A stretch of 64,000 bases of DNA from Parasulfitobacter algicola (GTDB taxonomy: Bacteria; Pseudomonadota; Alphaproteobacteria; Rhodobacterales; Rhodobacteraceae): positions 107,027-171,026 of the forward strand of contig NZ_JABUFE010000008.1 in the NCBI RefSeq assembly GCF_013315265.1, written 5' to 3'. Shown one piece after another: positions 9,849 to 18,379 of this stretch. The position numbers and the translations under genes are program-made. Within the stretch, counting starts at the first letter, position 1, and each line of letters begins with the position of its first letter. Below the pieces are notes generated by a model. That model saw only the letters and a program-made list of their open reading frames with translations. It was not told the DNA's origin and searched no databases.

Positions 9849-10289
9849 ATGATTTCTGCGATATTACAGCAGTCTGCTTTGCGTTTGTTTGATGAAGCAT
9901 TGGAAGAAGGATTTCCAACCGTAAGTGCTGAGGCACGCCGAAAGGCCAAGCTTGCTTGGGAATTGATGCATATGGATGCGGCATTGGGTGTTGGCGGGTT
10001 TTACCCCAACCCAGAAGGCCCATATCCCAGACCATGGCCATTTCCCTGGCCCGATCCTATTGGTCCTGTTTCATACGAAGATCGTTTGGGCAGACAAACC
10101 ATATCACCGCGGATCACGGCCGAACTTATCCGCGTGGCAGGTGATCCAACGCCACAGCCAAACCGACCATCTGTTTTTCGGGATCGCAAGCTACAACTTG
10201 AAGCGGTTGTTGAATTGAAAGAGGTTATGCAAAAAGCGTTGGAAGACCTGGATCAAACCATTGGACATCTTGAAAATGCCAAGTTCTGA
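9849..10289 (+). CDS. Hypothetical protein with Pro/Trp-rich segment
   Basis: 146 aa, unrecognised, no signal peptide. Residues about 56-76 are striking, with PYPRPWPFPWPDPIGP embedded between two helical regions. The N-terminal part (ALRLFDEALEEGFPTVSAEA) and the C-terminal part (coiled-coil-like, ELKEVMQKALEDLDQTIGHL) look alpha-helical. A TAAGGAA ribosome binding site precedes the ATG within a very AT-rich 110-base leader, and a strong terminator follows. It is therefore a real single-gene transcription unit of unknown function. Confidence 0.7.
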   Translation: MISAILQQSALRLFDEALEEGFPTVSAEARRKAKLAWELMHMDAALGVGGFYPNPEGPYPRPWPFPWPDPIGPVSYEDRLGRQTISPRITAELIRVAGDPTPQPNRPSVFRDRKLQLEAVVELKEVMQKALEDLDQTIGHLENAKF

Positions 10290-10298
10290 TTGATCAAA

Positions 10299-10334
10299 AT
10301 ATCGGGCAAACTGTATTGCTTGCCCGGTATTTTC
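10299..10334. terminator. Bidirectional terminator between convergent genes
   Basis: ATATCGGGCAA pairs with TTGCCCGGTAT (one G-T pair) around a 10-base loop. TTT follows on the plus strand and an A-run precedes it, so it can serve both the hypothetical gene and the NlpD-like gene. Confidence 0.8.
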
Positions 10335-10338
10335 ATTG

Positions 10339-11517
10339 TTATTGCAAATAGCGTGTCGGATCGACGCTGTCCAAACCTTCGCGCACTTCAAAATGCAGAA
10401 AGCTTGGGTCTGAATTGCGTACTTCGGCTATGGTTTGCCCGCGTTGGACGCGGTCGCCTTTGCTGACCTTAAGATTATCAACGCGCGCATACACCGTCAG
10501 AATGTCACCAGAATGACGGATCACGATGATCGGCACCTGATTAGTGTCGCGCGTGATCGCCGCCACTGTGCCTGCGGCGGCAGCCTTGACGGGGGTTCCT
10601 GCGCGTGCGGCGATATCTATCCCATCGTTGCTGCCCTTGCGATACGCGCGGATAATGTTACCCGTGACCGGATAGACCATGCGCGCATTGCTGTCAGATG
10701 CTGCTGTGCGCTGCTGGCCCAAATTTGGCGAAGGCGGCGTGTTCGGCTTGGCAGAAGCCGCTTGTGTGTTCTGGGCCGGCAAAGGCTGGGCCGCACTTGG
10801 GGGCGTGGGTGTTTGCGATCCGACACCGGGGCGCGCCGTTCCGCGTGCGATGCCAACGGGGGCCGCAACCGGGATCAGCAAATATTGTCCTTCCCGAATG
10901 CCAAGATCAGATCCCAACCCATTCCATTCTGCCAAAGAATTCACAGAAACATTATAAAGCCGCGAAATAGAAAAAGCCGTTTCACCGCGTTCAACCTGAT
11001 GGCGGATCGGCTCAATCCCTGTTTCGGGAAGTTCCGAGGCTGGCGTGATGATCGGCCCGCCACGGGATTGCGCACTATCGATTGCGTTTCCTGCCAAGGT
11101 GGTGACATCAACGGATTCCGGTGTGATTGGTCCTGTGATAACTGACCCGGTCGCTGGTGATGGTTCGGTGACACGTCGCGGCAAGACCAAAACTTCTTCG
11201 GGGCGTAGGCGATCATTCGCCTGCATGCCATTAAAATTGGCTAATTCGACTGCGGATACGCCAATCCTGTCGGCAACATCTGCCACAGTATCCCCGCGTT
11301 CTGCCACAGCGACCTGATAGTTCGGATAGGAAATAATACCTCGATCATCAGCTGGTGGACGGCTTGCAGAAGACTGGCGCGCAGCCTCGGATGTATCTGC
11401 ATCACTGTTCGCCAAATCGCGTAAATCAAAATCAAATGGTTCGTCGCAGGCTGTCAATGCCAACAGGGCACCTCCCAGCAAAACTGCACGGAAACTGGTT
11501 CGGCACATATAGGCCAT
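10339..11517 (-). CDS. nlpD: NlpD-like lipoprotein with two LysM domains and degenerate LytM (M23) domain
   Basis: 392 aa. The N-terminal lipobox-like segment LLALTACDEP suggests an outer-membrane lipoprotein. Two LysM peptidoglycan-binding modules follow (around VAERGDTVADVADRIGVS and VERGETAFSISRLYNVS), then a C-terminal M23 fold. The first zinc-binding His of HxGxD is replaced (NDGIDIAA) and the later region reads RHSGD. The domain is therefore probably a non-catalytic activator of cell-wall amidases, as in E. coli NlpD. It sits downstream of pcm and surE, the classic surE-pcm-nlpD order. Confidence 0.88.
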   Translation of the reverse strand: MAYMCRTSFRAVLLGGALLALTACDEPFDFDLRDLANSDADTSEAARQSSASRPPADDRGIISYPNYQVAVAERGDTVADVADRIGVSAVELANFNGMQANDRLRPEEVLVLPRRVTEPSPATGSVITGPITPESVDVTTLAGNAIDSAQSRGGPIITPASELPETGIEPIRHQVERGETAFSISRLYNVSVNSLAEWNGLGSDLGIREGQYLLIPVAAPVGIARGTARPGVGSQTPTPPSAAQPLPAQNTQAASAKPNTPPSPNLGQQRTAASDSNARMVYPVTGNIIRAYRKGSNDGIDIAARAGTPVKAAAAGTVAAITRDTNQVPIIVIRHSGDILTVYARVDNLKVSKGDRVQRGQTIAEVRNSDPSFLHFEVREGLDSVDPTRYLQ

Positions 11518-11558
11518 AGCTCATTCCTCAACGTCGCGGGCCCGTTTGCCGGGCTCCA

Positions 11559-12197
11559 TTACTCTTTCCCCACCCCTTCCAGAAGTGGAACGAAACGGAC
11601 AGGGCGCAGTTCGTTATAATCGTACCCCTTATCCGTTCTTTTGACCTGAATCAGGCTTTGGACAGCGTCCGACTGCCCGACCGGTACAACCATAATACCC
11701 CCGATCTTCAGCTGCGCCAAGAGCGGACCTGGGGGGTCTTCGGCAGCGGCCGTTACAATAATCCGATCAAAGGGTGCTTGATCAGCCAAACCGTGGCTGC
11801 CATCCGCAGTAAAGGCTGTGATATTGGTCAGATCAAGCGCCTGAAACACGGCGCGTGCTTCCTGAACAAGACGCTGATGGCGATCAACAGTATAGACGCG
11901 CCGCGCAAGCTGGCTAAGGATCGCGGCCTGATAGCCTGACCCGGTCCCAACTTCCAGCACCTTGTCGCGGGGCTGCACGTTCAACGCCTGGGTCATCAGG
12001 CCCACCACTGATGGCTGGCTGATCGTCTGCCCGCATGCAATCGGCAGGGGCATATCCTCATAAGCGCGGTCCGCAAAGATGCCTTTCACAAAAGGCCCAC
12101 GATCAATCTTTTCCATCGCCGTCAGCACACGCCCGTCGGTGACACCGCGTGATCGCAGCGCGAACAGGAATTGCATTTTGCGTTCGGCGTCTGTCAT
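11559..12197 (-). CDS. pcm: Protein-L-isoaspartate O-methyltransferase
   Basis: SAM-dependent repair of isoaspartyl residues in damaged proteins. 212 aa. The SAM-binding motif [18 protein letters not shown] is near residues 79-96, and [18 protein letters not shown] is the conserved substrate-side motif. The start overlaps the surE stop by 4 bases (ATGA), so translation is probably coupled. Confidence 0.95.
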   Translation of the reverse strand: MTDAERKMQFLFALRSRGVTDGRVLTAMEKIDRGPFVKGIFADRAYEDMPLPIACGQTISQPSVVGLMTQALNVQPRDKVLEVGTGSGYQAAILSQLARRVYTVDRHQRLVQEARAVFQALDLTNITAFTADGSHGLADQAPFDRIIVTAAAEDPPGPLLAQLKIGGIMVVPVGQSDAVQSLIQVKRTDKGYDYNELRPVRFVPLLEGVGKE

Positions 12198-12979
12198 TCG
12201 AATGCTGACCTTAGACCATCCAGCGCATCATGGGCCGTCAGATCCGCGCGCATGGGCGTGACCGAGATATATCCGTCCAGATTGGCCGCTGCATCTGTAC
12301 CGGGCGCGCTTGGCGTATGCTGCGGCCCGCCTTTGATCCACAGAAATCGTCGACCTGACGGTGACTGGTGCGGTTCAATGGCGAAGTTGGTATCTTTGCG
12401 ATATCCTTGTGCGGTGACTTGCGTACCCTTGACATCGGCGGCCATCACAGGCGGAAAATTCACGTTGTAAAACAAGCGGTAATCGTCGCTGTCGTTAAAC
12501 CCATGATCCAGCAGTTTGCGCACCAGATCCGCACCATGAACCGCCGCCGCCTCAAACGGGTTATCAGCGTCCAGATTGGCAGGGCCGTAATATTGCGACA
12601 GCGCGATGGAGGGCAGGCCTTGCAACGCGGCCTCCATCGCGCCGCCAAGCGTGCCGGAGTACAGCGCATTTTCAGCCGAATTATTGCCGCGGTTCACGCC
12701 AGACAACACCAGATCGGGGCGCTGACCATCCAGCACATCATAAAGGCCTGCCAACACGCAATCGGCAGGTGATCCTTCGGTGGCGAAACGGCGTGGTCCT
12801 AATTCGGCAATCATCATCGGATGGGTATAGGAAATCTTATGCGCCACGCCTGATTGTTCAAAGGCGGGCGCCACGGTCCAGACTTCGCCATCTGCGCCAG
12901 CGATATCATCGGCAATCGCCTTTAACACCGTCAAACCCGGTGCATTGATGCCGTCATCGTTGGTGATCAGAATACGCAT
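12194..12979 (-). CDS. surE: 5'/3'-nucleotidase SurE
   Basis: Metal-dependent nucleotidase and stress-survival protein. 261 aa. The N-terminal [11 protein letters not shown] motif carries the metal-binding Asp pair. [18 protein letters not shown] is the conserved Asn/Ser loop. It is the first gene of the surE-pcm-nlpD operon. Confidence 0.96.
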   Translation of the reverse strand: MRILITNDDGINAPGLTVLKAIADDIAGADGEVWTVAPAFEQSGVAHKISYTHPMMIAELGPRRFATEGSPADCVLAGLYDVLDGQRPDLVLSGVNRGNNSAENALYSGTLGGAMEAALQGLPSIALSQYYGPANLDADNPFEAAAVHGADLVRKLLDHGFNDSDDYRLFYNVNFPPVMAADVKGTQVTAQGYRKDTNFAIEPHQSPSGRRFLWIKGGPQHTPSAPGTDAAANLDGYISVTPMRADLTAHDALDGLRSAFE

Positions 12980-13036
12980 GATGTCCCCTTTTTTCCCTTC
13001 CTATTGCAGGGCGCGGGGGGCGGCAAGCGGCACCGC

Positions 13037-13696
13037 TTAGATAATACCGCTCAGCAGCCGCTTTGCCTGATGTTTGGGCGCGGCCAACACACTGCGATCT
13101 TCACCGGGAAAGAAACGCCCGCGCGTTGCTGTTGGCATCGGATCAGGCGTCACGATATGCACCTTTGGGCCTGTCTTGACCGTTTCGGCCTGCCAACTGC
13201 GGGCCAGAGCGATCTGTGCGGCTTTTGTTGCGCCGTAATATCCGAAAAACTTTTCACCTGCGCGTGGATCATCGAAAAACACGGCCTGTCCGTTTTCAGC
13301 GGCCTGCAAAAGCGGTGCGACAAAGGGGATCAACCGGCCAGTGGCGCGCGCATTGATCGCGATGCTTTTGTCCAGATCCTTTTCAACCAGCGATGCTGAT
13401 GGTGACAATGGCCCTGCATGAATGGCTGTGTGACACCACAGATCAACCTTGCCCCAACGGTCAAAGATGCTGCGGCACAGCTGCATCATCGCGGCGTCCA
13501 CAGTGATATCCATAGGGGCCAATGTCGCTTCGCCCCCTAAAGCGCGCATACGATCATCCAGTTCTTCAAGGGCACCAACCGTGCGGGCAACGGCAACAAT
13601 ATGGTGAGTCGGGGCCAGTTCTTCAGCCAAAGCGGCACCCAACCCGCGCGATGCGCCGGTGATCAGGGCAATGGGACGTAAGGATGCATCAGTCAT
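13037..13696 (-). CDS. SDR family NAD(P)-dependent oxidoreductase
   Basis: Short-chain dehydrogenase of about 219 aa when started at the ATG at 13696, which has an AAAGGGA ribosome binding site. A longer frame up to 13834 would overlap the bioY start and is rejected. ITGASRGLGAALAEEL is the Rossmann cofactor motif, and YYGATKAAQIALARSW carries the catalytic Tyr and Lys. The substrate is unknown. It is divergent from bioY, with about 106 bases between starts. Confidence 0.88.
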   Translation of the reverse strand: MTDASLRPIALITGASRGLGAALAEELAPTHHIVAVARTVGALEELDDRMRALGGEATLAPMDITVDAAMMQLCRSIFDRWGKVDLWCHTAIHAGPLSPSASLVEKDLDKSIAINARATGRLIPFVAPLLQAAENGQAVFFDDPRAGEKFFGYYGATKAAQIALARSWQAETVKTGPKVHIVTPDPMPTATRGRFFPGEDRSVLAAPKHQAKRLLSGII

Positions 13697-13802
13697 ATAT
13701 CCCTTTAGGCAGGCAAACGTATCTTTGACAAGACCACCGACTTGACTTTCCCCCGGGTGAACGGGAAAACAAACAATAAGTTTAACCGGAAGGGAGGCCA
13801 AA

Positions 13803-14405
13803 ATGGCCCAGGAAAATACGTTGTCACATGCCATCGTTGGTCAAGACACGCTTTTGAAGCAAGCCGGGCTGGTCCTGGGGGGATCGCTTTTCATAGCACT
13901 TGCATCGCAGATCAGCGTGCCGATGATCCCCGTTCCGATGACATTACAGACTTTGGCCGTTTTGATGGTGGGTTTGACACTTGGATCCCGGCTTGGGGCC
14001 GCGACATTGGTGACATATCTGGCCCAAGGCGCGATGGGTCTTCCAGTATTTACATTCGGAATGAATGGTGCAGCCTTTTTCGGACCCACCGCCGGATTTT
14101 TGATTGGCTTTGTCGCAATGGCTTGGTTGGCTGGCCTTGTCGTTGAAAAAGGTTGGGCCAAAGGGCCGATTACAACCGTATTGGCAGCAGTTGTGATATC
14201 TGCGCTGCTTTACATTCCCGGTGCGATCTGGCCGATGTTCATCGCCGGCGCTATGGGCATTGAAGCTGGATGGGTTGGTCTGTCAGCCAGCGGTATCTGG
14301 GCTGGGTTTATCGCACCTTTCCTGATTGGTGATGTGGTCAAATCCGTGATTGCGGCGATGATTGTTACAGGCGGATGGGCCGCCATTCGGTCAATCAAAC
14401 GCTAA
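13803..14405 (+). CDS. bioY: Biotin transporter BioY (ECF S component)
   Basis: 200 aa integral membrane substrate-binding subunit for biotin uptake. About six hydrophobic segments are visible. VPMIPVPMTLQTLAVLMVGL and GARLGAATLVTYLAQGA-like sequence (here GSRLGAATLVTYLAQGAMG) are the family signature. GGGAGG-type ribosome binding sequence (GGAAGGGAGG) precedes the ATG. No bioM/bioN genes are adjacent. Biotin supply is relevant to the methylcrotonyl-CoA carboxylase encoded later. Confidence 0.95.
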   Translation: MAQENTLSHAIVGQDTLLKQAGLVLGGSLFIALASQISVPMIPVPMTLQTLAVLMVGLTLGSRLGAATLVTYLAQGAMGLPVFTFGMNGAAFFGPTAGFLIGFVAMAWLAGLVVEKGWAKGPITTVLAAVVISALLYIPGAIWPMFIAGAMGIEAGWVGLSASGIWAGFIAPFLIGDVVKSVIAAMIVTGGWAAIRSIKR

Positions 14406-14425
14406 GCGCTCAGCTTAAAAAAATC

Positions 14426-14459
14426 AAAGCCGCCCCTTTATGACCGGGCGGCTTTTTCT
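14426..14459. terminator. Bidirectional terminator between bioY and DUF1284 gene
   Basis: A perfect 10-bp stem AAAGCCGCCC / GGGCGGCTTT with a 10-base loop is followed by TTCTTTTT, with an A-run on the other side. The stop codon of the minus-strand DUF1284 gene lies in the loop. Confidence 0.92.
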
Positions 14460-14908
14460 TTTTCATGCAGGCGCTTAACGGCTGCTTTGCACACACCAAG
14501 CCCCAGCCATTCACAGCCTGCGCAAATCTGATCAAGATCGTCAGGTCTTACATTTTCCCTGATCCGTGACTTTGCGTCGGCCCAGGTCAACTGATCACCG
14601 TTTCGTAAATTCAACGCTGCAGAGTGACGTGCATCAAGCGCATCGATTCTATCTTGTGACGTACAAAACGTGTCACGTCTTTTGGGGCAGGGCGCGCATA
14701 TATCGTCAGCCTGGCCTGTGACTTTGATCATGACATCATCACCACCGACTGATCGCAACTTTCCCATAACAATCGCCGTCATATTGGCGGTAAAGTCATT
14801 GGAATAACCTTTGCCTTGAAAGCCAAGCGAACACAGAAAATGGTGTGGTCGAAAGCGCAGGTGGGGGTTTTCATCTTTCATATGATGGTCCCATCCTAAA
14901 CGGATCAC
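14438..14908 (-). CDS. DUF1284 domain-containing protein
   Basis: 156 aa. RPHHFLCSLGFQGKGYSNDF marks the DUF1284 family. Two cysteine clusters, CAPCPKRRDTFC and CAGCEWLGLGVC, suggest an Fe-S cluster or zinc site. The function is unknown. The start overlaps the purF stop by 4 bases, so it is the second gene of a purF operon. An alternative start at 14881 (MKDENPH) is possible. Confidence 0.88.
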   Translation of the reverse strand: MIRLGWDHHMKDENPHLRFRPHHFLCSLGFQGKGYSNDFTANMTAIVMGKLRSVGGDDVMIKVTGQADDICAPCPKRRDTFCTSQDRIDALDARHSAALNLRNGDQLTWADAKSRIRENVRPDDLDQICAGCEWLGLGVCKAAVKRLHEKEKAARS

Positions 14909-16374
14909 TCTGCGGCGGGCTTTAACTCAAACCCTTTGCTGATCATATCCGCAGGCTCAACAGGATATTCACCGGAAAAACATGCATCACAATAAGCAGG
15001 TGCATCAGGATCACGGCCATTTGCTTCGCCGACCGCACGATAAAGGCCATCCAGTGATATGAAACGCAGACTGTCGACACCCAAATGTTGGCGCATTTCT
15101 TCTTCGCTCATGGTGGCCGCTAAAAGCTTTTCGCGCTGCGGCGTGTCAACGCCATAAAAACAAGGCCACGCGGTCGGTGGGGACGCGATGCGGAAATGTA
15201 CCTCGGCGGCACCTGCATCCAGCACCATTTCCTTGATCTTACGGCTGGTAGTGCCCCGTACAACGCTGTCATCCACAAGGATAATTCGCTTTCCCTTGAT
15301 CAATGCACGGTTCACATTCAGTTTTAGCCGAACGCCCATATTCCGGATCTGCTCGGTCGGTTCGATAAATGTGCGACCCATGTATTGATTGCGGATGATC
15401 CCCATCGCGTAAGGTATGCCGCTTTCTTGGCTATAACCAATTGCGGCAGGCGTTCCGCTGTCGGGTACTGGGCACACGATATCAGCATCCACAGGCGTTT
15501 CGCGCGCCAGTTCCACCCCGATCTCACGGCGTGTCTCATAAACAGATCTCCCACCCAAAATACTGTCTGGGCGCGAAAAATAAACGTGTTCGAATATGCA
15601 AAAGCGTGATTTTGCGGGGCGGAATGGAAAGATGCTTTCAACACCTTTTTCGGTGATTACCACCATTTCGCCTGGCTTAATCTCGCGAACAAAGCTGGCG
15701 CCGATAATATCCAGTGCGCAGGTTTCCGAACTTAGCGCCCAGCCATCACCCACTTTGCCCAGAACAAGCGGTCGCACCCCAAGAGGATCACGTACGCCGA
15801 TCAGTTTGGTACGGGTCATGGCAACGATGGAAAAAGCGCCTTCGACACGGCGCAGGGCATCCTCCATCCGTTCGGGGATGTTGCGCTGCAGAGATCTGGC
15901 CATCAAATGAATGATGCACTCACTGTCGGAAGACGACTGAAAGATCGATCCGCGCTCAATCAGTTCACGCCGCAGCGCATCGGCATTGGTGATGTTACCG
16001 TTATGTGCAATCGCAGCACCGCCCATGGAAAACTCACCAAAAAACGGCTGCACGTCCCGGATTGCAGTCTGCCCCTTGGACCCTGTCGTAGAATAGCGCA
16101 CATGCCCGATCGCCAACAGGCCGGGCAGGGTTTTCATCACGTTTTGATCGGTGAAATTATCACGGACATAGCCGAAGCGTCGCACTGAATTGAAACCTTG
16201 ATCCGCGTCGTGGGATACGATCCCCCCCGCTTCTTGACCTCGATGCTGCAAGGCGTGCAAACCAAGGGCTACGAAGTTAGCTGCATCACTGGCACCAATG
16301 ACGCCAAATATGCCGCACTCTTCTTTCAACTTGTCGTCGTCAAATGGATGCGCGAGGGGCAAGGTCTTGGACAA
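14905..16374 (-). CDS. purF: Amidophosphoribosyltransferase
   Basis: First committed step of purine synthesis: glutamine plus PRPP gives phosphoribosylamine. 489 aa. After a 19-residue propeptide, Cys20 in EECGIFGVIG is the N-terminal nucleophile exposed on processing. VDDSVVRGTTSR is the PRPP-binding motif. Cysteines in SRFCIFEHVYF, WPCFYGVD and YCDACFSGEYP match the four ligands of the 4Fe-4S-containing Bacillus-type enzyme. Confidence 0.97.
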   Translation of the reverse strand: MSKTLPLAHPFDDDKLKEECGIFGVIGASDAANFVALGLHALQHRGQEAGGIVSHDADQGFNSVRRFGYVRDNFTDQNVMKTLPGLLAIGHVRYSTTGSKGQTAIRDVQPFFGEFSMGGAAIAHNGNITNADALRRELIERGSIFQSSSDSECIIHLMARSLQRNIPERMEDALRRVEGAFSIVAMTRTKLIGVRDPLGVRPLVLGKVGDGWALSSETCALDIIGASFVREIKPGEMVVITEKGVESIFPFRPAKSRFCIFEHVYFSRPDSILGGRSVYETRREIGVELARETPVDADIVCPVPDSGTPAAIGYSQESGIPYAMGIIRNQYMGRTFIEPTEQIRNMGVRLKLNVNRALIKGKRIILVDDSVVRGTTSRKIKEMVLDAGAAEVHFRIASPPTAWPCFYGVDTPQREKLLAATMSEEEMRQHLGVDSLRFISLDGLYRAVGEANGRDPDAPAYCDACFSGEYPVEPADMISKGFELKPAAE

Positions 16375-16514
16375 GGTGGGCAGCTCCGAATCCAGTTGAA
16401 GTGATGTGCGTTGTTTAGAGACTTAAACCGGCGGTGTCACGAAACTATCACGTTACAGCCCTGCAAAGTGTCGCATATTGTTGCGGCTATGTGACCTGTG
16501 TGCCGGATGCTTAC

Positions 16515-16549
16515 AAAAAAGGCAGATCAGTGTATTTTGCTGATCCGCC
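16515..16549 (-). terminator. Terminator after OmpA-family gene
   Basis: On the minus strand, a 10-bp stem with one mismatch (GGCGGATCAG / CTGATCTGCC) and a 9-base loop is followed by TTTTTT. It lies just beyond the stop of the OmpA-type gene. Confidence 0.85.
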
Positions 16550-16574
16550 TTGGGTTTATTAATTTGTGCGCGCT

Positions 16575-17174
16575 CTACTTAGGCAAGATAAATTCGACCC
16601 GTCGGTTCTGCGCGCGGCCTGTGGGATTGTCGCTGCCATCGGCGTTAGTGTTTGTTGCAATTGGTTCGGCTTCACCCACACCCGTGGCTGAAACTGAATC
16701 AATTGTCAGATCACTATTCTCGATTAACCAGTTCCGAACAACATCTGCGCGTTGCTGACCAAGGTCCAGATTATAGGCATCGCTGCCAATGGCGTCAGTA
16801 TGACCTTTGATTTCCAGTTTTTCCACGCCTGACAGTTTATCTGCCACGGTTTGCAAAGTTTGCAGGGCCGCAGGTTCCAGTTGCGCGTCTCCAAACCCAA
16901 ACAGCACATCTGACAACATGACCATTGCATCGGCTTCGCCGTCTTCCCCTTTACGCATCGCCAATGCCGGATCGGACGCCGCGATATCTTCTAGACTAGG
17001 TGGTGTTTCTGATGGCTGCATCACCTCGTCAAGTTTTTCCATGGCTGTCTCGGGCATGGCGTCAGGGGCGTCTTGTGCAATTGCAAAACCAGTTAGAAAA
17101 ATAGCAAATAAAGCTGATGTTGCCACGGTTATCTTAAGTAGGGACATGTGGGGCTCTCCGTCATTCAGGTACAT
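16575..17174 (-). CDS. OmpA family peptidoglycan-associated protein
   Basis: 199 aa. A signal peptide (LLKITVATSALFAIFLTGFA) precedes an acidic, Pro-rich linker and a C-terminal OmpA-like domain. LEIKGHTDAIGSDAYNLDLG and QRADVVRNWLIENSD are the peptidoglycan (diaminopimelate)-binding motifs. It is probably periplasmic and tethered to the wall. It is a single gene with its own terminator. Confidence 0.9.
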   Translation of the reverse strand: MYLNDGEPHMSLLKITVATSALFAIFLTGFAIAQDAPDAMPETAMEKLDEVMQPSETPPSLEDIAASDPALAMRKGEDGEADAMVMLSDVLFGFGDAQLEPAALQTLQTVADKLSGVEKLEIKGHTDAIGSDAYNLDLGQQRADVVRNWLIENSDLTIDSVSATGVGEAEPIATNTNADGSDNPTGRAQNRRVEFILPK

Positions 17175-17277
17175 TTCTTGTATAGTCAGACGGGTTAGCT
17201 ATAGGAAATGACGGCTTATCATATGCCTGTCATGTATATTTTAAAATTGAAACAGCTGATCATGCGGATGTGTGAAT

Positions 17278-17688
17278 TCAGACGCCAACATCAGGTTTTT
17301 GTAACAATTGCACACCGTTAATGCGCCATCCGCTTTCTGTCATGACCATTTGATAATCTAACAGATGGGTCGCACCTGCAGCATCTTTGATCTGTACTTT
17401 TTGCCAAATCGCGCCACTGATTGTGCGCCGTTCAAGATAGGTCACATCAGACGGCCGCCACACCATCGGATAGCCCTGGCGTACCATACTGCCAAAGTTT
17501 TGAGGCGTCTGGAAAAGATTGCGAATGTTGGGGCTAGCGAAGGTGAAAGCCGTTTCAAAATCATCTTGTTTGAACGCTTCTAGTTGGTTTGAGATAATCT
17601 GCTCAATGCCAGGCTCACGTGTTTCTTGTGCAAAACTTGTCGTTATCAATGATAAACAAAGCGCAATCGTCAAAATGATCCGGGTCAT
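17278..17688 (-). CDS. DUF4864 domain-containing secreted protein
   Basis: 136 aa with a signal peptide ending in TSFAQ. The body (NQLEAFKQDDFETAFTFASP, then QGYPMVWRPSDVTYL) fits DUF4864, a small NTF2-like fold common in Rhodobacterales. Function unknown, probably periplasmic. Confidence 0.8.
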   Translation of the reverse strand: MTRIILTIALCLSLITTSFAQETREPGIEQIISNQLEAFKQDDFETAFTFASPNIRNLFQTPQNFGSMVRQGYPMVWRPSDVTYLERRTISGAIWQKVQIKDAAGATHLLDYQMVMTESGWRINGVQLLQKPDVGV

Positions 17689-17796
17689 TCAGGCTCTCCT
17701 ATGTTGTCAGTCATCAGATAGCCACGGATGGTCATCGGTCAAATAAATATGTTTGCTTTACCAGAGACCAGTTTGGAACTGACGAAGAAAAGTATA

Positions 17797-18270
17797 TCAG
17801 ATCAAGCGGCGTTCAATATAGGCCGAAAGTCTTTCTTTTGGGGTTCCTGCACCGGTTAACAGTGTATTCTTCCAAGCATTAATTTCAAAACTCACAACGT
17901 CCATTTCCCAGATACAGCCGACGATTTCTTCTATGCCATTCTCAAATATCGTCGGTGTTTCCCATTTTGCCCGAATTTGCCTAATGTTGGACAGAACGCT
18001 GCCCCATTGCCAATAGAACACTGGCGATACCACGGCAATTTCTGCAAAATGAACGATTTGAAACCCAACGCCATGGTTGCCAGTCGCATCTTTTAAACTG
18101 CCGGGGGTTGGTAATCTGTTGAATGCTTCTGCCACAGCCGCGGATGCGATGTGGTCGTCGAAATCTCGTCCATTGGCAAGGATTGCGTATCTTTTTAATT
18201 GCCATCCGTGGTCTTTCGCCAAGGGCAAAGGCAAAACATGTCGCGCATGAAATTGTTGAAGATGGTCCAT
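17797..18270 (-). CDS. Hypothetical protein
   Basis: 157 aa, no signal peptide or membrane segment. FYWQWGSVLSNIRQIRAKWE and FENGIEEIVGCIWEMDVVSF look like a conserved globular core, and no family is recognised by eye. The ATG at 18270 is used. It sits downstream of ctpA but beyond its terminator, so it is a separate unit. Confidence 0.65.
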   Translation of the reverse strand: MDHLQQFHARHVLPLPLAKDHGWQLKRYAILANGRDFDDHIASAAVAEAFNRLPTPGSLKDATGNHGVGFQIVHFAEIAVVSPVFYWQWGSVLSNIRQIRAKWETPTIFENGIEEIVGCIWEMDVVSFEINAWKNTLLTGAGTPKERLSAYIERRLI

Positions 18271-18334
18271 TCAAGTCCTTCGTACCAATGTAGAAAAAAC
18301 GTAATCCAATGCCAAACAAGCGGTTCATATCAAA

Positions 18335-18360
18335 AAGGGCCAGCGTTTCGGCTGGCCCTT
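18335..18360 (-). terminator. Terminator after ctpA
   Basis: A perfect 10-bp stem AAGGGCCAGC / GCTGGCCCTT with a 6-base loop is followed on the minus strand by TTTTT-like sequence. It ends the rsfS-rlmH-gpmI-envC-ctpA transcript. Confidence 0.9.
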
Positions 18361-18379
18361 AAATGTCATAATGACGAAT

